This document shows, one piece after another, positions 43,903-52,492 of a stretch of 64,000 nt of DNA. The notes under the pieces are model-generated. The model made no database searches and was not told the DNA's origin. It saw nothing but the letters and a program-made list of their open reading frames with translations. Every line of letters starts with the position of its first letter. Within the stretch, counting starts at the first letter, position 1. The stretch covers positions 1-64,000 of the forward strand of contig DASRDS010000261.1 in the NCBI GenBank assembly GCA_035652495.1, read 5' to 3'. This DNA comes from DASRDS01 sp035652495 (lineage in GTDB: Bacteria; Gemmatimonadota; Gemmatimonadetes; Gemmatimonadales; Gemmatimonadaceae). Made by a program: the position numbers and the translations under genes.

Positions 43903-45774
43903 TCACTTGTAACCGGCAGCTTGCATGGTAAAGAGTTCTTGGTATAGGCCAGCATGACTGACGAGATCCTCGTGAGAGCCATGGTCAACCACCTGACCCT
44001 CGCGGAGAACGATGATGCGGTCAGCCATCCTCACTGTAGAGAACCGGTGAGAGATGAGAACAGCGGTGCGCGCTGTAGTCAGCTCCGAAAACCGCACGAA
44101 TACTTCGTATTCGGCTCTAGCGTCGAGTGCCGCCGTTGGTTCGTCCAGGACAAGGATCTGAGCGTTTCGCATGTAGGCTCGCGCCAGCGCCACCTTTTGC
44201 CACTCACCACCGGATAGGTCAACCCCGCCTTCGAACCTGCGCCCCAGTACTTGACGATATCCTGCGGGCAGGCGTTGAAGTACTGTCGAAGCAAGGGAGC
44301 GCTCAGCGGCACTGGCAATGGCTGGGAAGACAGGGTGCTCTTGAGATCCGTTGCCGTTGTATAAGTGTGCCTGGGCGCCCGTGATCTCTCCCACCGCGAT
44401 GTTTTCATCAAACCGAAAATCGTACCGCACGAAATCTTGAAAGATCACCCCGATTGCATTGCGCAACGAGTGAATATCGTACTCGCGCAGGTCGATGCCA
44501 TCCAATAGCACACGACCTTCCGTCGGGTCGTAAAGGCGTGTGAGCAGCTTCGTCAGCGTCGTCTTGCCGGCGCCGTTCTCGCCGACCAAGGCGATCCGTT
44601 CGCCAGTACGCAGCTCGAGATTGATGTTGCGAACTGCCCAGCGTTCACTGTTCTGATATCGGAATCCTACATTCTCGAATACGAACCCCGACCGAATCGG
44701 CTTTGCCACGAGCACGCCTTCCTGCCGAATGCCAAGGGCGGGCCGGACGTCGAAGTAAAGGAACAGGTCCCGCAGGTACAGCGTTTGATCGTAGATCTCG
44801 CGGAACGTCTGCAAGATGCTCTGGATGTAGCTCCGGCTACTCGAGAAGGACGAGGCCAGGAAAGTGAGCGTGCCGATCGTAATGCGCCCACGTACGGCGT
44901 CGGATAGAATCAGGACATATGCGACGTAGTACCCGAGCGTGCCCAGGATTGGGAGAATCCCGCTTACCCAGGCGCGTTGGATGGCGAGAGCCTTGTTCTC
45001 TTCGTAGAACAGCGTAGACATCGATCGGAATCTGTCGATCAACCACGGCGCCAAATCAAACGTCTGCACCTCCTTGGCTGTCTTATCGCACGCCCCAACG
45101 TACCGCAGATACTCGAGCATGCGTCGTCCTTCTGTACGGCCGAAGAACAACGAGTACGCCCGTCGCGAGTAGTGCGTCTCACCAATGAAACTCGGGAATA
45201 TCGCGAGGATAAGTAACCCCAGCAGCCACGGGTTGAACGCGACGATCGCTCCGCTAAGGCTCAGGAGTGTCAATGCGTACTGACACACGCTCAGAATCTG
45301 CCCGAGCAGCGTCAGCCGCGCCGTCGAATTCTGCCGCGCACGTTCCAGCAGGTCATAGAACTCCGGGTTCTCGAACTGCTCGAGATCGAGCGTCGCAGCG
45401 TGTTCCATGATTCGGGCACTCACGTGGTTCGTAAACAGATCGCCGAGTAGGCTCTCGACCAGTGTCGACGCCCGTGATATCGCCTGGTCCGTTATCACGA
45501 TCGAAATCTCAATGGCGACGAGCGTCCACAAATGTCGCCAATCAGGCCCAAGCTGCCGTGCCTTTACGACTGCGTCGATGATGAGTTTCGCCACCCACAT
45601 CGTCGCCAGTGGCGTCGCCGCTCTCGCGATGCGCAAGGTCATCATTGTCAGCGCTAGCGACCAACTCGTCTCCCAAATCAACCCAACAAATTTGGGAACA
45701 TAGCGCAGCGCGGAAATCCGATCGCGAAGCTTGGGCGGCTGCTTGGCCGCGGTACCATTTCCGTTGTTTGCCAC
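43903..45774 (-). CDS. ABC exporter (fused permease and ATPase), probable lasso-peptide exporter D
   Basis: The 623-residue half-transporter starts at GTG 45774. Residues about 25-340 form the six-helix permease (LWTLVAIEISIVITD, NPWLLGLLILAIFPSF, LGYYVAYVLILSDAV). The ATPase follows with Walker A VGENGAGKTTLTKLL, signature LSGGEWQKVALARA, Walker B ILVLDEPTAALD and the H-loop LISHRFST. It works as a dimer. In lasso clusters this gene exports mature peptide and gives self-protection. A small membrane protein gene lies 16 bases upstream in the same unit. The divergent DUF6065 gene separates it from the biosynthetic operon. Confidence 0.85.
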   Translation of the reverse strand: MANNGNGTAAKQPPKLRDRISALRYVPKFVGLIWETSWSLALTMMTLRIARAATPLATMWVAKLIIDAVVKARQLGPDWRHLWTLVAIEISIVITDQAISRASTLVESLLGDLFTNHVSARIMEHAATLDLEQFENPEFYDLLERARQNSTARLTLLGQILSVCQYALTLLSLSGAIVAFNPWLLGLLILAIFPSFIGETHYSRRAYSLFFGRTEGRRMLEYLRYVGACDKTAKEVQTFDLAPWLIDRFRSMSTLFYEENKALAIQRAWVSGILPILGTLGYYVAYVLILSDAVRGRITIGTLTFLASSFSSSRSYIQSILQTFREIYDQTLYLRDLFLYFDVRPALGIRQEGVLVAKPIRSGFVFENVGFRYQNSERWAVRNINLELRTGERIALVGENGAGKTTLTKLLTRLYDPTEGRVLLDGIDLREYDIHSLRNAIGVIFQDFVRYDFRFDENIAVGEITGAQAHLYNGNGSQEHPVFPAIASAAERSLASTVLQRLPAGYRQVLGRRFEGGVDLSGGEWQKVALARAYMRNAQILVLDEPTAALDARAEYEVFVRFSELTTARTAVLISHRFSTVRMADRIIVLREGQVVDHGSHEDLVSHAGLYQELFTMQAAGYK

Positions 45775-45790
45775 TGGCGTCAGTCAGCGG

Positions 45791-45997
45791 TCAGTGATGC
45801 GCCGCGGGTTCGGCAGACGTCGCGGCAGACGAGGCAAGCGGGGAGGGTGCCGAGATCGCGTGCGCCGCGGTCCGGGTCGAATGGTGTCGTGCCGAGCGGA
45901 AAACTGAGCACAGCGGTTCGAACGCCAGCGCAGCCGTGTAGACGGCGGCGATTAGGCCCGCGCTCGTGAGCACGGCCAGACGAAAACGCAGTGACAT
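45791..45997 (-). CDS. small single-pass membrane protein in the exporter operon
   Basis: The ATG at 45997 has GGAG 7 bases upstream and gives 68 residues: a basic start (SLRFR), one hydrophobic segment (LAVLTSAGLIAAVYTAALAF) and an Ala/Ser/His-rich tail. It is either a membrane peptide or a small secreted protein after signal cleavage. It ends 16 bases before the exporter start and shares an upstream 62-bp element with the cysteine-rich gene at 46208-47353. Possible roles are exporter accessory or immunity peptide. No family was recognised. Confidence 0.5.
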   Translation of the reverse strand: MSLRFRLAVLTSAGLIAAVYTAALAFEPLCSVFRSARHHSTRTAAHAISAPSPLASSAATSAEPAAHH

Positions 45998-46019
45998 CGA
46001 TGATCTCCTGCTTGTCACC

Positions 46020-46081
46020 GCAACGTAAGGTTCGCTGTTCGCGGCCGATACGAACCACTGGGCGAATCTGTGCCGTCCACC
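46020..46081 (-). promoter_or_regulatory. shared upstream element, copy 1
   Basis: This 62-bp segment and 47406-47468 are related: both contain GCAACGTAAGG, CGATACGAA, GGCGAATC and TGCCGTC in the same order and nearly the same spacing. Each copy lies just before a minus-strand gene (22 bases upstream of the small membrane protein here), so it is probably a common promoter with an operator. Confidence 0.55.
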
Positions 46082-46207
46082 TTATGAGTGAAAACGGGGT
46101 TCGATCAACTTCCGGCATTTGCAGACGGTGTTCAGCCTCAATCGACTGGACGGTAGGCGCACATAAACCACGCTCATCTAGCGATCGCCTCTGTGGCTTC
46201 AGAAGCT

Positions 46208-47353
46208 TTAGGCCACGACGAGTATTTGAAAATCGACGAGGGTCTGTAGGTAATCCGACCCGACGCCTAGGACACCACCGGCAATGAGGCCGCCCAACGC
46301 TTCCTCAGTCGACCGCACTCCGTTGAATAACGGCAGTAGTTCAGCAAAATGACGTGGAACTACCAGTTGATCATCGGAGGAATATCCGGTGAGTCGCATC
46401 AACATATCACCATGCGGTCTCATGACACCGTTGAATCGCAGACGATTTGGCAACTCACGGCGCAGCAACTGCGCATGGGCGCTTTGAACGAGCGATGTCG
46501 CTAGGCCACTGTCGATGCCGCAGATCGCCAGTACCTCGGGCCACGATAGGCGCTCGACTGCATCGCTCGCGGTGATATAGAAGTGGCGCTCTCGACCGAA
46601 CCAGTCACTTCCCCACAATGATCGTCTGTAATGTTCGCCGACATCCAGATCCATTTCCTCAGCGCTGATCTTAGCCTGTGCCTCCTTCTTCGTCTTTCGC
46701 CGATCCAAAAGTCTTTCGACAACGTCGAGTTCTATTCCTACTCTCGCCAGGCACCACTTCGACAACCCATGCTCAACGGAGGTGAGTAAGGCCAAAAGTC
46801 GCTTCCAAAATCGCTGGCCAGCCGCTCCGCGCATATACTTGCATTGAAACGTGCTACAAACGGCATTCCGCTGCTGATAGATCCCGCACTGCCCAGTGTC
46901 ATTAATGTAGTGAGGGCACCGCATTCTCTTACTGCGACCGAATAATGTCGATCGGTTCTGGTTGTAGATCAGCCCATAGTCATCCGGGATCTCGATTCCG
47001 AGCGGCGTGACCCCGACGCCGGCATTGAGGCGCGCCTCGATCGTTGCCATGCTTTGCTCGAGCGCGCCATCTCTGAGAATCGAGCCGACCAAGAAGTTCG
47101 GCAGCGACGGATAGAAGGAGCAACACTTCACGTCCGGCTTGAAAACGCGCTCGTTGTACGTAGCACGCGACCGAGTGGAGGCACACATCGCACAATCCGA
47201 ACAGGTGGCATGCTGTTCGGCTGGAATCGGGCTCGGCAGGATGTCTTTGAGCCAACGAGCGTAGAGTGGCGGGAGCTGTGCTTCAAGTTCCGGGGAATCG
47301 CCGAGCGAGCGGGGTGGCGCGCTAGTCTGAGCGGAATTTGCAGCGACAGTCAT
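46208..47353 (-). CDS. cysteine-rich protein, YkgJ-like, candidate lasso-locus accessory
   Basis: ATG 47353 (381 residues) or TTG 47371 may be the start. The N-terminal half holds a dense set of Cys: CSDCAMC, then KCCSFYP, MRCPHYINDTGQCGIYQQ, VCSTFQCKY. This spacing resembles YkgJ-type zinc/iron-binding proteins and suggests one or two bound metals or a cluster. The C-terminal 50 residues (HFAELLPLFNGVRSTEEALG) look like a small winged-helix or PqqD-like unit. It is on the same strand as the exporter operon and shares its upstream element. A maturation or redox role is possible, but none is established. Confidence 0.6.
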   Translation of the reverse strand: MTVAANSAQTSAPPRSLGDSPELEAQLPPLYARWLKDILPSPIPAEQHATCSDCAMCASTRSRATYNERVFKPDVKCCSFYPSLPNFLVGSILRDGALEQSMATIEARLNAGVGVTPLGIEIPDDYGLIYNQNRSTLFGRSKRMRCPHYINDTGQCGIYQQRNAVCSTFQCKYMRGAAGQRFWKRLLALLTSVEHGLSKWCLARVGIELDVVERLLDRRKTKKEAQAKISAEEMDLDVGEHYRRSLWGSDWFGRERHFYITASDAVERLSWPEVLAICGIDSGLATSLVQSAHAQLLRRELPNRLRFNGVMRPHGDMLMRLTGYSSDDQLVVPRHFAELLPLFNGVRSTEEALGGLIAGGVLGVGSDYLQTLVDFQILVVA

Positions 47354-47405
47354 TCTTGACGACTCACTCAAGCGGCAGCGTTGCGGTGATTACCTGCCAG
47401 TTACA

Positions 47406-47468
47406 GCAACGTAAGGAGCGCTGGTGTTACCCGATACGAATCACCAGGCGAATCCCTGCCGTCTCACC
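47406..47468 (-). promoter_or_regulatory. shared upstream element, copy 2
   Basis: Counterpart of 46020-46081, located 52 bases upstream of the cysteine-rich gene's ATG. About three quarters of positions agree by eye, with the conserved blocks separated by variable bases. Conservation in two non-coding places before genes of one locus points to shared control. Confidence 0.55.
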
Positions 47469-47529
47469 ACAAACACAAACGTGCGCCCAACTTGTGAGCG
47501 CGCGCCTTTCAATCAACCGTCAGTTGCCG

Positions 47530-48396
47530 TCAGAAATCGTCGTCGTACTCCGAATCGTCATCCCACCGTCGCGGCCGATTCGGATCGTCGTCATCCCACC
47601 CGAGCACGTCATGCGGCAACGGCGGCAGCTTCAACCGCGTCTCATTCGCCGCCCACGCCCGGCGAATAATCCGCTGCAACGTCTCGTACGCCGATACCAT
47701 CTTCCACCCGTCCCGCGTCGGCACGATGATCGGATCCTCGTCGCGATGCGTCATCTTCGCCCGTAGCGTCCGGAACGTATTCCGGTACTCGGGATGCACG
47801 CTCGTCCACGTGGGATCGAAGTACGCCTCGAGCAGCGTATCGTGCGCAATGCTCTTGCCCGGGAGCATGAGGAGATGGAAGAAGACGTCGAGCTCCTTGT
47901 CAGTGAGCCGCGTCGTACGATCGCCACGCGTGACGTAGCGCGTGTGCAAGTTGACGGTGATGCCCTGGCTCTTCACGATCGGCTCACCCGGTGGTTCCGG
48001 CGTCGGCGCGCTTTTCATGAAGCGCAGCATCTGCTCGAGCAGTTGCTCGGAGTCGAACGGCTTCTGGATGCAGCTTAAGCCCAGCTCGACCTGGTCGATC
48101 GCGACCATCTCGATCGGGTAGCCGGTCATGAGAATCGTGGGGACCGTCGAGCCGTACTTGCGCGTCAACCGAAAGAGATCGAGGCCCTTGATGTCGGGGA
48201 GGAAGACATCGAGCAGGAAGAAACTCGGCGGCGGGATCGTGAGCATGTAGCGGAGCGCGCGTGGCGCATCCGGGGCGGCGCGGACGGTGAAGCCCGCGTC
48301 GCGGAGCGTGCGAGAGGCCATCGCGAGGACACCGCGATCATCCTCGCAGATCACTACTGTCCGGCCGGTCAGTTCGGCGAGTGTGGAAGTGGTCAT
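47530..48396 (-). CDS. response regulator with receiver and winged-helix DNA-binding domains
   Basis: The 288-residue protein has a full receiver domain (VVICEDDRGV, phosphoacceptor Asp in FFLLDVFLPDIKG near 63, ILMTGYP, IQKPFDSEQ) and a C-terminal winged-helix domain (RTTRLTDKELDVFFHLLMLP, RNTFRTLRAKM). A very acidic tail (WDDDDPNRPRRWDDDSEYDD) follows, which is unusual. No histidine kinase is adjacent. It sits at the right edge of the lasso island and could control it, but it has more GC-rich codon use than the lasso genes, so it may belong to the host side. Confidence 0.85.
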   Translation of the reverse strand: MTTSTLAELTGRTVVICEDDRGVLAMASRTLRDAGFTVRAAPDAPRALRYMLTIPPPSFFLLDVFLPDIKGLDLFRLTRKYGSTVPTILMTGYPIEMVAIDQVELGLSCIQKPFDSEQLLEQMLRFMKSAPTPEPPGEPIVKSQGITVNLHTRYVTRGDRTTRLTDKELDVFFHLLMLPGKSIAHDTLLEAYFDPTWTSVHPEYRNTFRTLRAKMTHRDEDPIIVPTRDGWKMVSAYETLQRIIRRAWAANETRLKLPPLPHDVLGWDDDDPNRPRRWDDDSEYDDDF

Positions 48397-48926
48397 CGAT
48401 TTCTGCCGGGAAGAGAAAATCTCCTCCGGTAGGAACTACAGACAAATGAATCACTTTGCAAGGGCCAGCGGGCTGGACAATAAAAGAATTTGCTGGCGTC
48501 CTGTGACGATAACGGCTATATGACCTCTCAGGCGATACGTAATCATCACTGTTTACGCGTCTACAACCTTGGGTGAGGAGGGCCGTGCACTGTTGGATAT
48601 GAGCCTCAACTGACCAAGTTTTCGCTTTTCCCAACAATCAGGGTGTTGTTATCCCTGAGTAAGAAGGGGAACGCAAAATGTGCCGGAAAAACAAGCTCGC
48701 CGACGCATTGCTGGGCATGATCCGTTTGCGGCTCGCCGGCGGGAGAGCGAGTGGGTCATCGCCGCCGGGAATAAACAGGTATAGGCCCTGCTTACTAAAG
48801 GGTACGTAAGGGCTGTTTAAGGCCAGCTGCCCAGCCAATGTCGCGACTCGGTTCGATCACAGATCCAATTCCACGCAACAGACGTATAACCGTGCAGCGT
48901 ATAGTGTGTAGCCGCATAGGGTACGC
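48397..48926. other. intergenic region
   Basis: About 530 bases between the response regulator and an XRE gene. It is A/T-rich around 48400-48560, which fits promoters. A 43-codon frame at 48678-48809 preceded by AAGGGGAA is the only candidate gene and has no recognisable content. Confidence 0.3.
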
Positions 48927-49220
48927 ATGCGGCAAAATCCACCACGTATGACACCACAGGCATCGCGGCAGCCTATGCAGCAGACTGTGGAACGGCCAGA
49001 GGCCCCGGCCCGCATCACGTTCGCCACCAACGTGCGGCGCGCGCGAATGCAACTCGGTATCTCTCAGGAGAAACTCGCCGAGCTCTCTGGGCTCCACCGC
49101 ACGTTCGTCAGCTCCGTCGAGCGCGGCGAACGCAATATCTCGGTCGATAATATGGAACGCGTGGCTTCCGCTCTCCGCGTGAAGCTCGCGATCCTGCTCA
49201 CGCCGCCGCTCGGCGACTGA
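48927..49220 (+). CDS. XRE-family transcriptional regulator
   Basis: The 97-residue protein has a 30-residue Gln/Pro-rich start and then a single Cro/C1-type helix-turn-helix: NVRRARMQLGISQEKLAELS, GLHRTFVSSVERGERNISVD, MERVASALRVKL. The start could also be ATG 48948 or 48975. It binds DNA as a dimer in this family. It is convergent with a second XRE gene 480 bases away, with a tandem repeat in between. Confidence 0.85.
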   Translation: MRQNPPRMTPQASRQPMQQTVERPEAPARITFATNVRRARMQLGISQEKLAELSGLHRTFVSSVERGERNISVDNMERVASALRVKLAILLTPPLGD

Positions 49221-49390
49221 GCAACGACCGATGGACCATCCGGCCGGCACAATGCTTCGTGCCGGTCCGGCGTGCCGAACGTGCGGTTAATACAGACGTC
49301 CATTTTCCGGAGCGTCGCGAGGCCCACGCCTACTCGTCGTCGCGACCGTGGCTAATGCCGCTCTCGTCGAGCCGTTAGTCGCACGACGCC

Positions 49391-49735
49391 TTTACATGCA
49401 AGCCAAACTGAGACGCTTCCCGGAAATGAGCGCCCCAGCCAAGCAACCCGCTGCCAACCTACGCATCGTCTTGCCGACGGTGACTTCTCGGTTAGTCCGA
49501 CAACTCCTTTACATGCACGCTAAGCTGAGAGCCTAGTCGGAACTGAGCGTCAGCCAATCGACTGCCCGTTGCCAACACTACGCGTCTTCGCGCTGACGAT
49601 GACCCCTCGTTCGTTTAGTCCAACGACTCCTTTACATGCACGCTAAGCTGAGAGCCTAGTCGGAAATGAGCGTCAGCCAATCGACTGCCCGTTGCCAACA
49701 CTACGCGTCTTCGCGCTGACGATGACCCCTCGTTG
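49391..49735. repeat. three tandem ~120-bp repeats
   Basis: Units begin with TTTACATGCA at about 49391, 49508 and 49631 (spacing 117 and 123). Units 2 and 3 are nearly identical over their full length (TAAGCTGAGAGCCTAGTCGG, then CGTCAGCCAATCGACTGCCC). Unit 1 is diverged and lacks the TAG found in the others. The last unit runs into the 3' end of the minus-strand XRE gene at 49701-49970. Confidence 0.7.
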
Positions 49736-49970
49736 GCAACGGATCCAGCTCCTGCAGCGCTTTCCCGAACTCCCGCCAATCGATCCCGAGTCCGACCAGC
49801 AGCTGACGGATCTTCCGAAACCCTACGTTCCGCTCCGCACGCTCCACCGCGCCGACAAACCCGCGATCGAGATGCGCCTCATACGCGAAACCTTCCTGCG
49901 TATACCCGGCCGCTCGGCGAAACGTCCTGATCACCTCGGCCAGCGGTAACAACTCTTCATGGCGTTCCAC
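49701..49970 (-). CDS. XRE-family transcriptional regulator downstream of the T4SS operon
   Basis: The 89-residue protein is a compact Cro/C1-type helix-turn-helix: VIRTFRRAAGYTQEGFAYEA, HLDRGFVGAVERAERNVGFR, KIRQLLVGLGIDW. Its last 12 or so residues are encoded by the third tandem repeat, so the natural C-terminus may have been replaced. It lies 105 bases after virB10 on the same strand and could be a regulator of the transfer operon, transcribed at its end. Confidence 0.78.
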   Translation of the reverse strand: MERHEELLPLAEVIRTFRRAAGYTQEGFAYEAHLDRGFVGAVERAERNVGFRKIRQLLVGLGIDWREFGKALQELDPLPTRGHRQREDA

Positions 49971-50075
49971 GGCGGGAACATATCGACGTACCTATGCACC
50001 GATACAACGGTGAGAATACATCTTCGCGCACCGCGATGATGCATATTCGCAGACGGTGGATTGAGCACCGGTGAA

Positions 50076-51068
50076 TTAATCTCGCTGGTACGCGCGGTCA
50101 AATACCACATCGCGCGAGACGACCACCAGAAACGACGTGCCGCGGCGCACCGTGATCACCGGCGCCAAACGCGCATCGCTCCGCAACGTCTCGAGACTCT
50201 GCTCCGTCATCTGCTGGCCCACCGAGCCCGCGATCACCTGTCCCGGCGTCGCGACACCATACGGGACGCTCGACGGCGCCTGACTCAGTTGCGCACCCGC
50301 ACCGACAACCGACAACAAACCCGCGTCGAGATACGCGTGAGCTAAATGCGAGTTCACCGCGCCGCGCAAGCCCGACGTGCCGGCGAGATCCGCGGACTCG
50401 AGGTCCGGGAGCGGGAGTGCCCGGCCATCCGGGAAGATCACGCGCGTCCAGACCACCGACAGCGCATCTTCGCCCTGCGCGACTTTCGAATCGTAGCGGC
50501 CAACGAGTCGCGCGCCGCGCGGGATCAAGAGGCAGCGCATCGAGGGGGTGTCGTAGACATCGCGATCGACTTGCGCGAGGACGAGGCCTGGGAGCGTCGA
50601 GTGAATCTCCGTCACTAACGACGCGGAAATCATCGCGCCCGACAACAGCACATAGGGCGATGCGGCAACCGACGACGTCTGCAATGCGACGGTGTCGGCA
50701 CGCGCAACCCGCACAGGGACGGTGAGCGCGCTGCGCCAGGCACGCGGCAGCACCTCGGCCTCGGCCGGAATTCCCGCGGGCCGAGCGAGGGGAAGTGCTC
50801 CGTGAGGGGCCTCCGATGTCTGCCACGACCGCGACGTTTGCGAGTCGATCCTCGACGAGATCGGATACGACGGACGCTGCGGTACCACTCGGCGCGACGC
50901 TAGCGTCGCCGCATCCGCATCACCCGCGGCGTCGCGCGCGCGAGGGTGCGTGCACGACATCATCCAGAACGCAAACCCGAACGTCACCAACGCCAACGCT
51001 CCCGCCAACAACAACGCCACGCGGTTCAACCGCGTCGGCTTGGGCGGCGGCGGGCGGAAATGCGTCAT
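50076..51068 (-). CDS. virB10: T4SS outer-membrane bridge protein VirB10/TrbI
   Basis: The 330-residue protein starts with a cytoplasmic Pro-rich tail (FRPPPPKPTR), one membrane helix (VALLLAGALALVTFGFAFW) and a linker, then the VirB10/TrbI beta-barrel domain with family marks LLSGAMISASLVTEIHSTLP, LLIPRGARLVGRYDS and TPGQVIAGSVGQQM. It spans both membranes and contacts VirB7/VirB9. The ATG overlaps the stop of virB9 by 4 bases. It is the last core gene of the operon. Confidence 0.88.
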   Translation of the reverse strand: MTHFRPPPPKPTRLNRVALLLAGALALVTFGFAFWMMSCTHPRARDAAGDADAATLASRRVVPQRPSYPISSRIDSQTSRSWQTSEAPHGALPLARPAGIPAEAEVLPRAWRSALTVPVRVARADTVALQTSSVAASPYVLLSGAMISASLVTEIHSTLPGLVLAQVDRDVYDTPSMRCLLIPRGARLVGRYDSKVAQGEDALSVVWTRVIFPDGRALPLPDLESADLAGTSGLRGAVNSHLAHAYLDAGLLSVVGAGAQLSQAPSSVPYGVATPGQVIAGSVGQQMTEQSLETLRSDARLAPVITVRRGTSFLVVVSRDVVFDRAYQRD

Positions 51069-51833
51069 GGCGTTTGTCCCTCATGTGCGTTCACACGACG
51101 CTCGTTCACGATCTCGATCTGCCGACTCCCCGCCCGCAAGATCGCCCGCTCGAATATGCGATCCGTGACATACGTGTTGTTTGCGACGACATACGGCAGC
51201 AGCGCCGTCGTCTTGTCGTCTCGCTCCTGCACCAACACCGGCAGATCATCGCGCTTCGCCGACTCCGGCAATCGCACATAGACATGCGTGCCATCATCAT
51301 AGACCGCGACCGGCGACCAGACGCTATGACGGTCGGCCGTCCACCGATACGTGAACGACAGCGACTCCGGATGGAACTGTGGCTGATTGAGTTGTTCTAT
51401 GGAGGAAGCAACGACCGCACCCGGGTACGTGAACCGCACCCGCCGCGTATACATCACCGCGCGATGCGCCACACACACCGGCGACTCAAGCGCGAGATCG
51501 TACACCCGCCGATCCGTCGAAATCACGACGTTCGTCGCGATGTCACACGCCGTGGGCTTGACGATGAGGAGCGGCGTGTGCACACCCGTGATCGCCTGAT
51601 CGACGAGCCACCGCTCGGTGTCGCCGAGCGCGGTCGCCAACACGCGCTCGCCCGCCTCGAGCTCGATCGAGCACGCGCGGAGCGGCGCGCACGTGACCGT
51701 GGGCTGCGAGTGGCCATACACGAACACAACGGCGTCACTTGTTTCCGGCGGGGGCGCCCACCCCCTGCGCAAACACCCGACCAGTCCAGCCCGCCACAAT
51801 CATTAGATGTGCAACCAGCGGCGACATGCGCAT
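51065..51833 (-). CDS. virB9: T4SS outer-membrane protein VirB9/TrbG, split by a one-base frameshift
   Basis: The body (PPPETSDAVVFVYGHSQPTV, later VRFTYPGAVVASS) is a VirB9/TrbG domain, but in its frame only a TTG at 51799 can start it and no signal peptide results. In another frame an ATG at 51833, overlapping the virB8 stop, reads a good signal peptide (SPLVAHLMIVAGWTGRVFAQ) and then hits a stop at 51736-51738. Removing one base in the G/C runs near 51746-51765 joins them. The gene is therefore either mutated, read by slippage, or carries a sequencing error. Confidence 0.7.
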
Positions 51834-52492
51834 CAGACCGGCGCCCCGACGCGCGTCCACGTGATCGACGTGATATAGACGCCAAGTGGGTTCCGCTCGA
51901 TCGACTCCGTCGTCTCCGGCGGCGACAACCGGACCGCGACATACGCCTCCCACGGACGCGCCACCGGCGTCCCGCCATCCACCGGATACTCGGTCTCCGT
52001 CCACTGCACCCGCCACCCGCCCCCCGACGGCAACACCGCCGTCACCTCGGCCATCCTCGTCATCACCCTGGCCAACGCATGCGGGTTGTTCCGCGGATCC
52101 GTGAAGTACGCGTTCAAGAACGCCGCGCCGCCCTGATCCACGAACGCATACGCGCGCGCCATCACCTCGCCCTCGGCGACATCCGACGGCACAATCGTCC
52201 GGACATCACGCACGAACTCCGCGATCTGCGCGACAACGAGCCGCGTGTCCGCCCGTCGCAACGGCTCGACCGGACCGAATGCACGCGCCAGTCCGAGCTT
52301 GTCGACCTCGACGACATACGGCGTCACCCGCGCCGTCAACGACAATCGCACATACCCGATCGTCTCGATCACAAGCACCACGACGAGCCCGAACGCCATA
52401 AGCTGCCAGTTCCGCTTCCCCCGCGCGAGGTTCGCATACACACCCTCGAACTCGGCGCGCGCCTTGAGCCAGGTACTCATATCGGTGCTCAT
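51833..52492 (-). CDS. virB8: T4SS inner-membrane protein VirB8/TrbF
   Basis: ATG 52492, overlapping the virB6 stop (ATGA), gives 219 residues. A short cytoplasmic start (WLKARAEFEGVYANLARGKR) precedes one membrane helix (LMAFGLVVVLVIETIGYVRL) and the periplasmic NTF2-like domain (VVEVDKLGLARAFGPVEPLR, FVRDVRTIVPSD, GWRVQWTETEYP). This is the TrbF/VirB8 layout, and the protein nucleates the inner-membrane complex. The upstream extension to 52663 is antisense-like noise and was rejected. Confidence 0.85.
   Translation of the reverse strand: MSTDMSTWLKARAEFEGVYANLARGKRNWQLMAFGLVVVLVIETIGYVRLSLTARVTPYVVEVDKLGLARAFGPVEPLRRADTRLVVAQIAEFVRDVRTIVPSDVAEGEVMARAYAFVDQGGAAFLNAYFTDPRNNPHALARVMTRMAEVTAVLPSGGGWRVQWTETEYPVDGGTPVARPWEAYVAVRLSPPETTESIERNPLGVYITSITWTRVGAPV

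Noticed and set aside
46020..47468. direct repeats as attachment sites of a mobile element
   Set aside because: Each copy lies immediately before a gene in the same orientation and the copies differ at about a quarter of positions, which fits promoter elements better than att sites.
48678..48809. 43-codon plus-strand frame with AAGGGGAA before the ATG
   Set aside because: Possible small gene, but the translation has no recognisable feature and no supporting homologue in the window.
49391..49735. CRISPR array
   Set aside because: The repeated unit is about 120 bp, without short repeats and unique spacers, and no cas gene is present.
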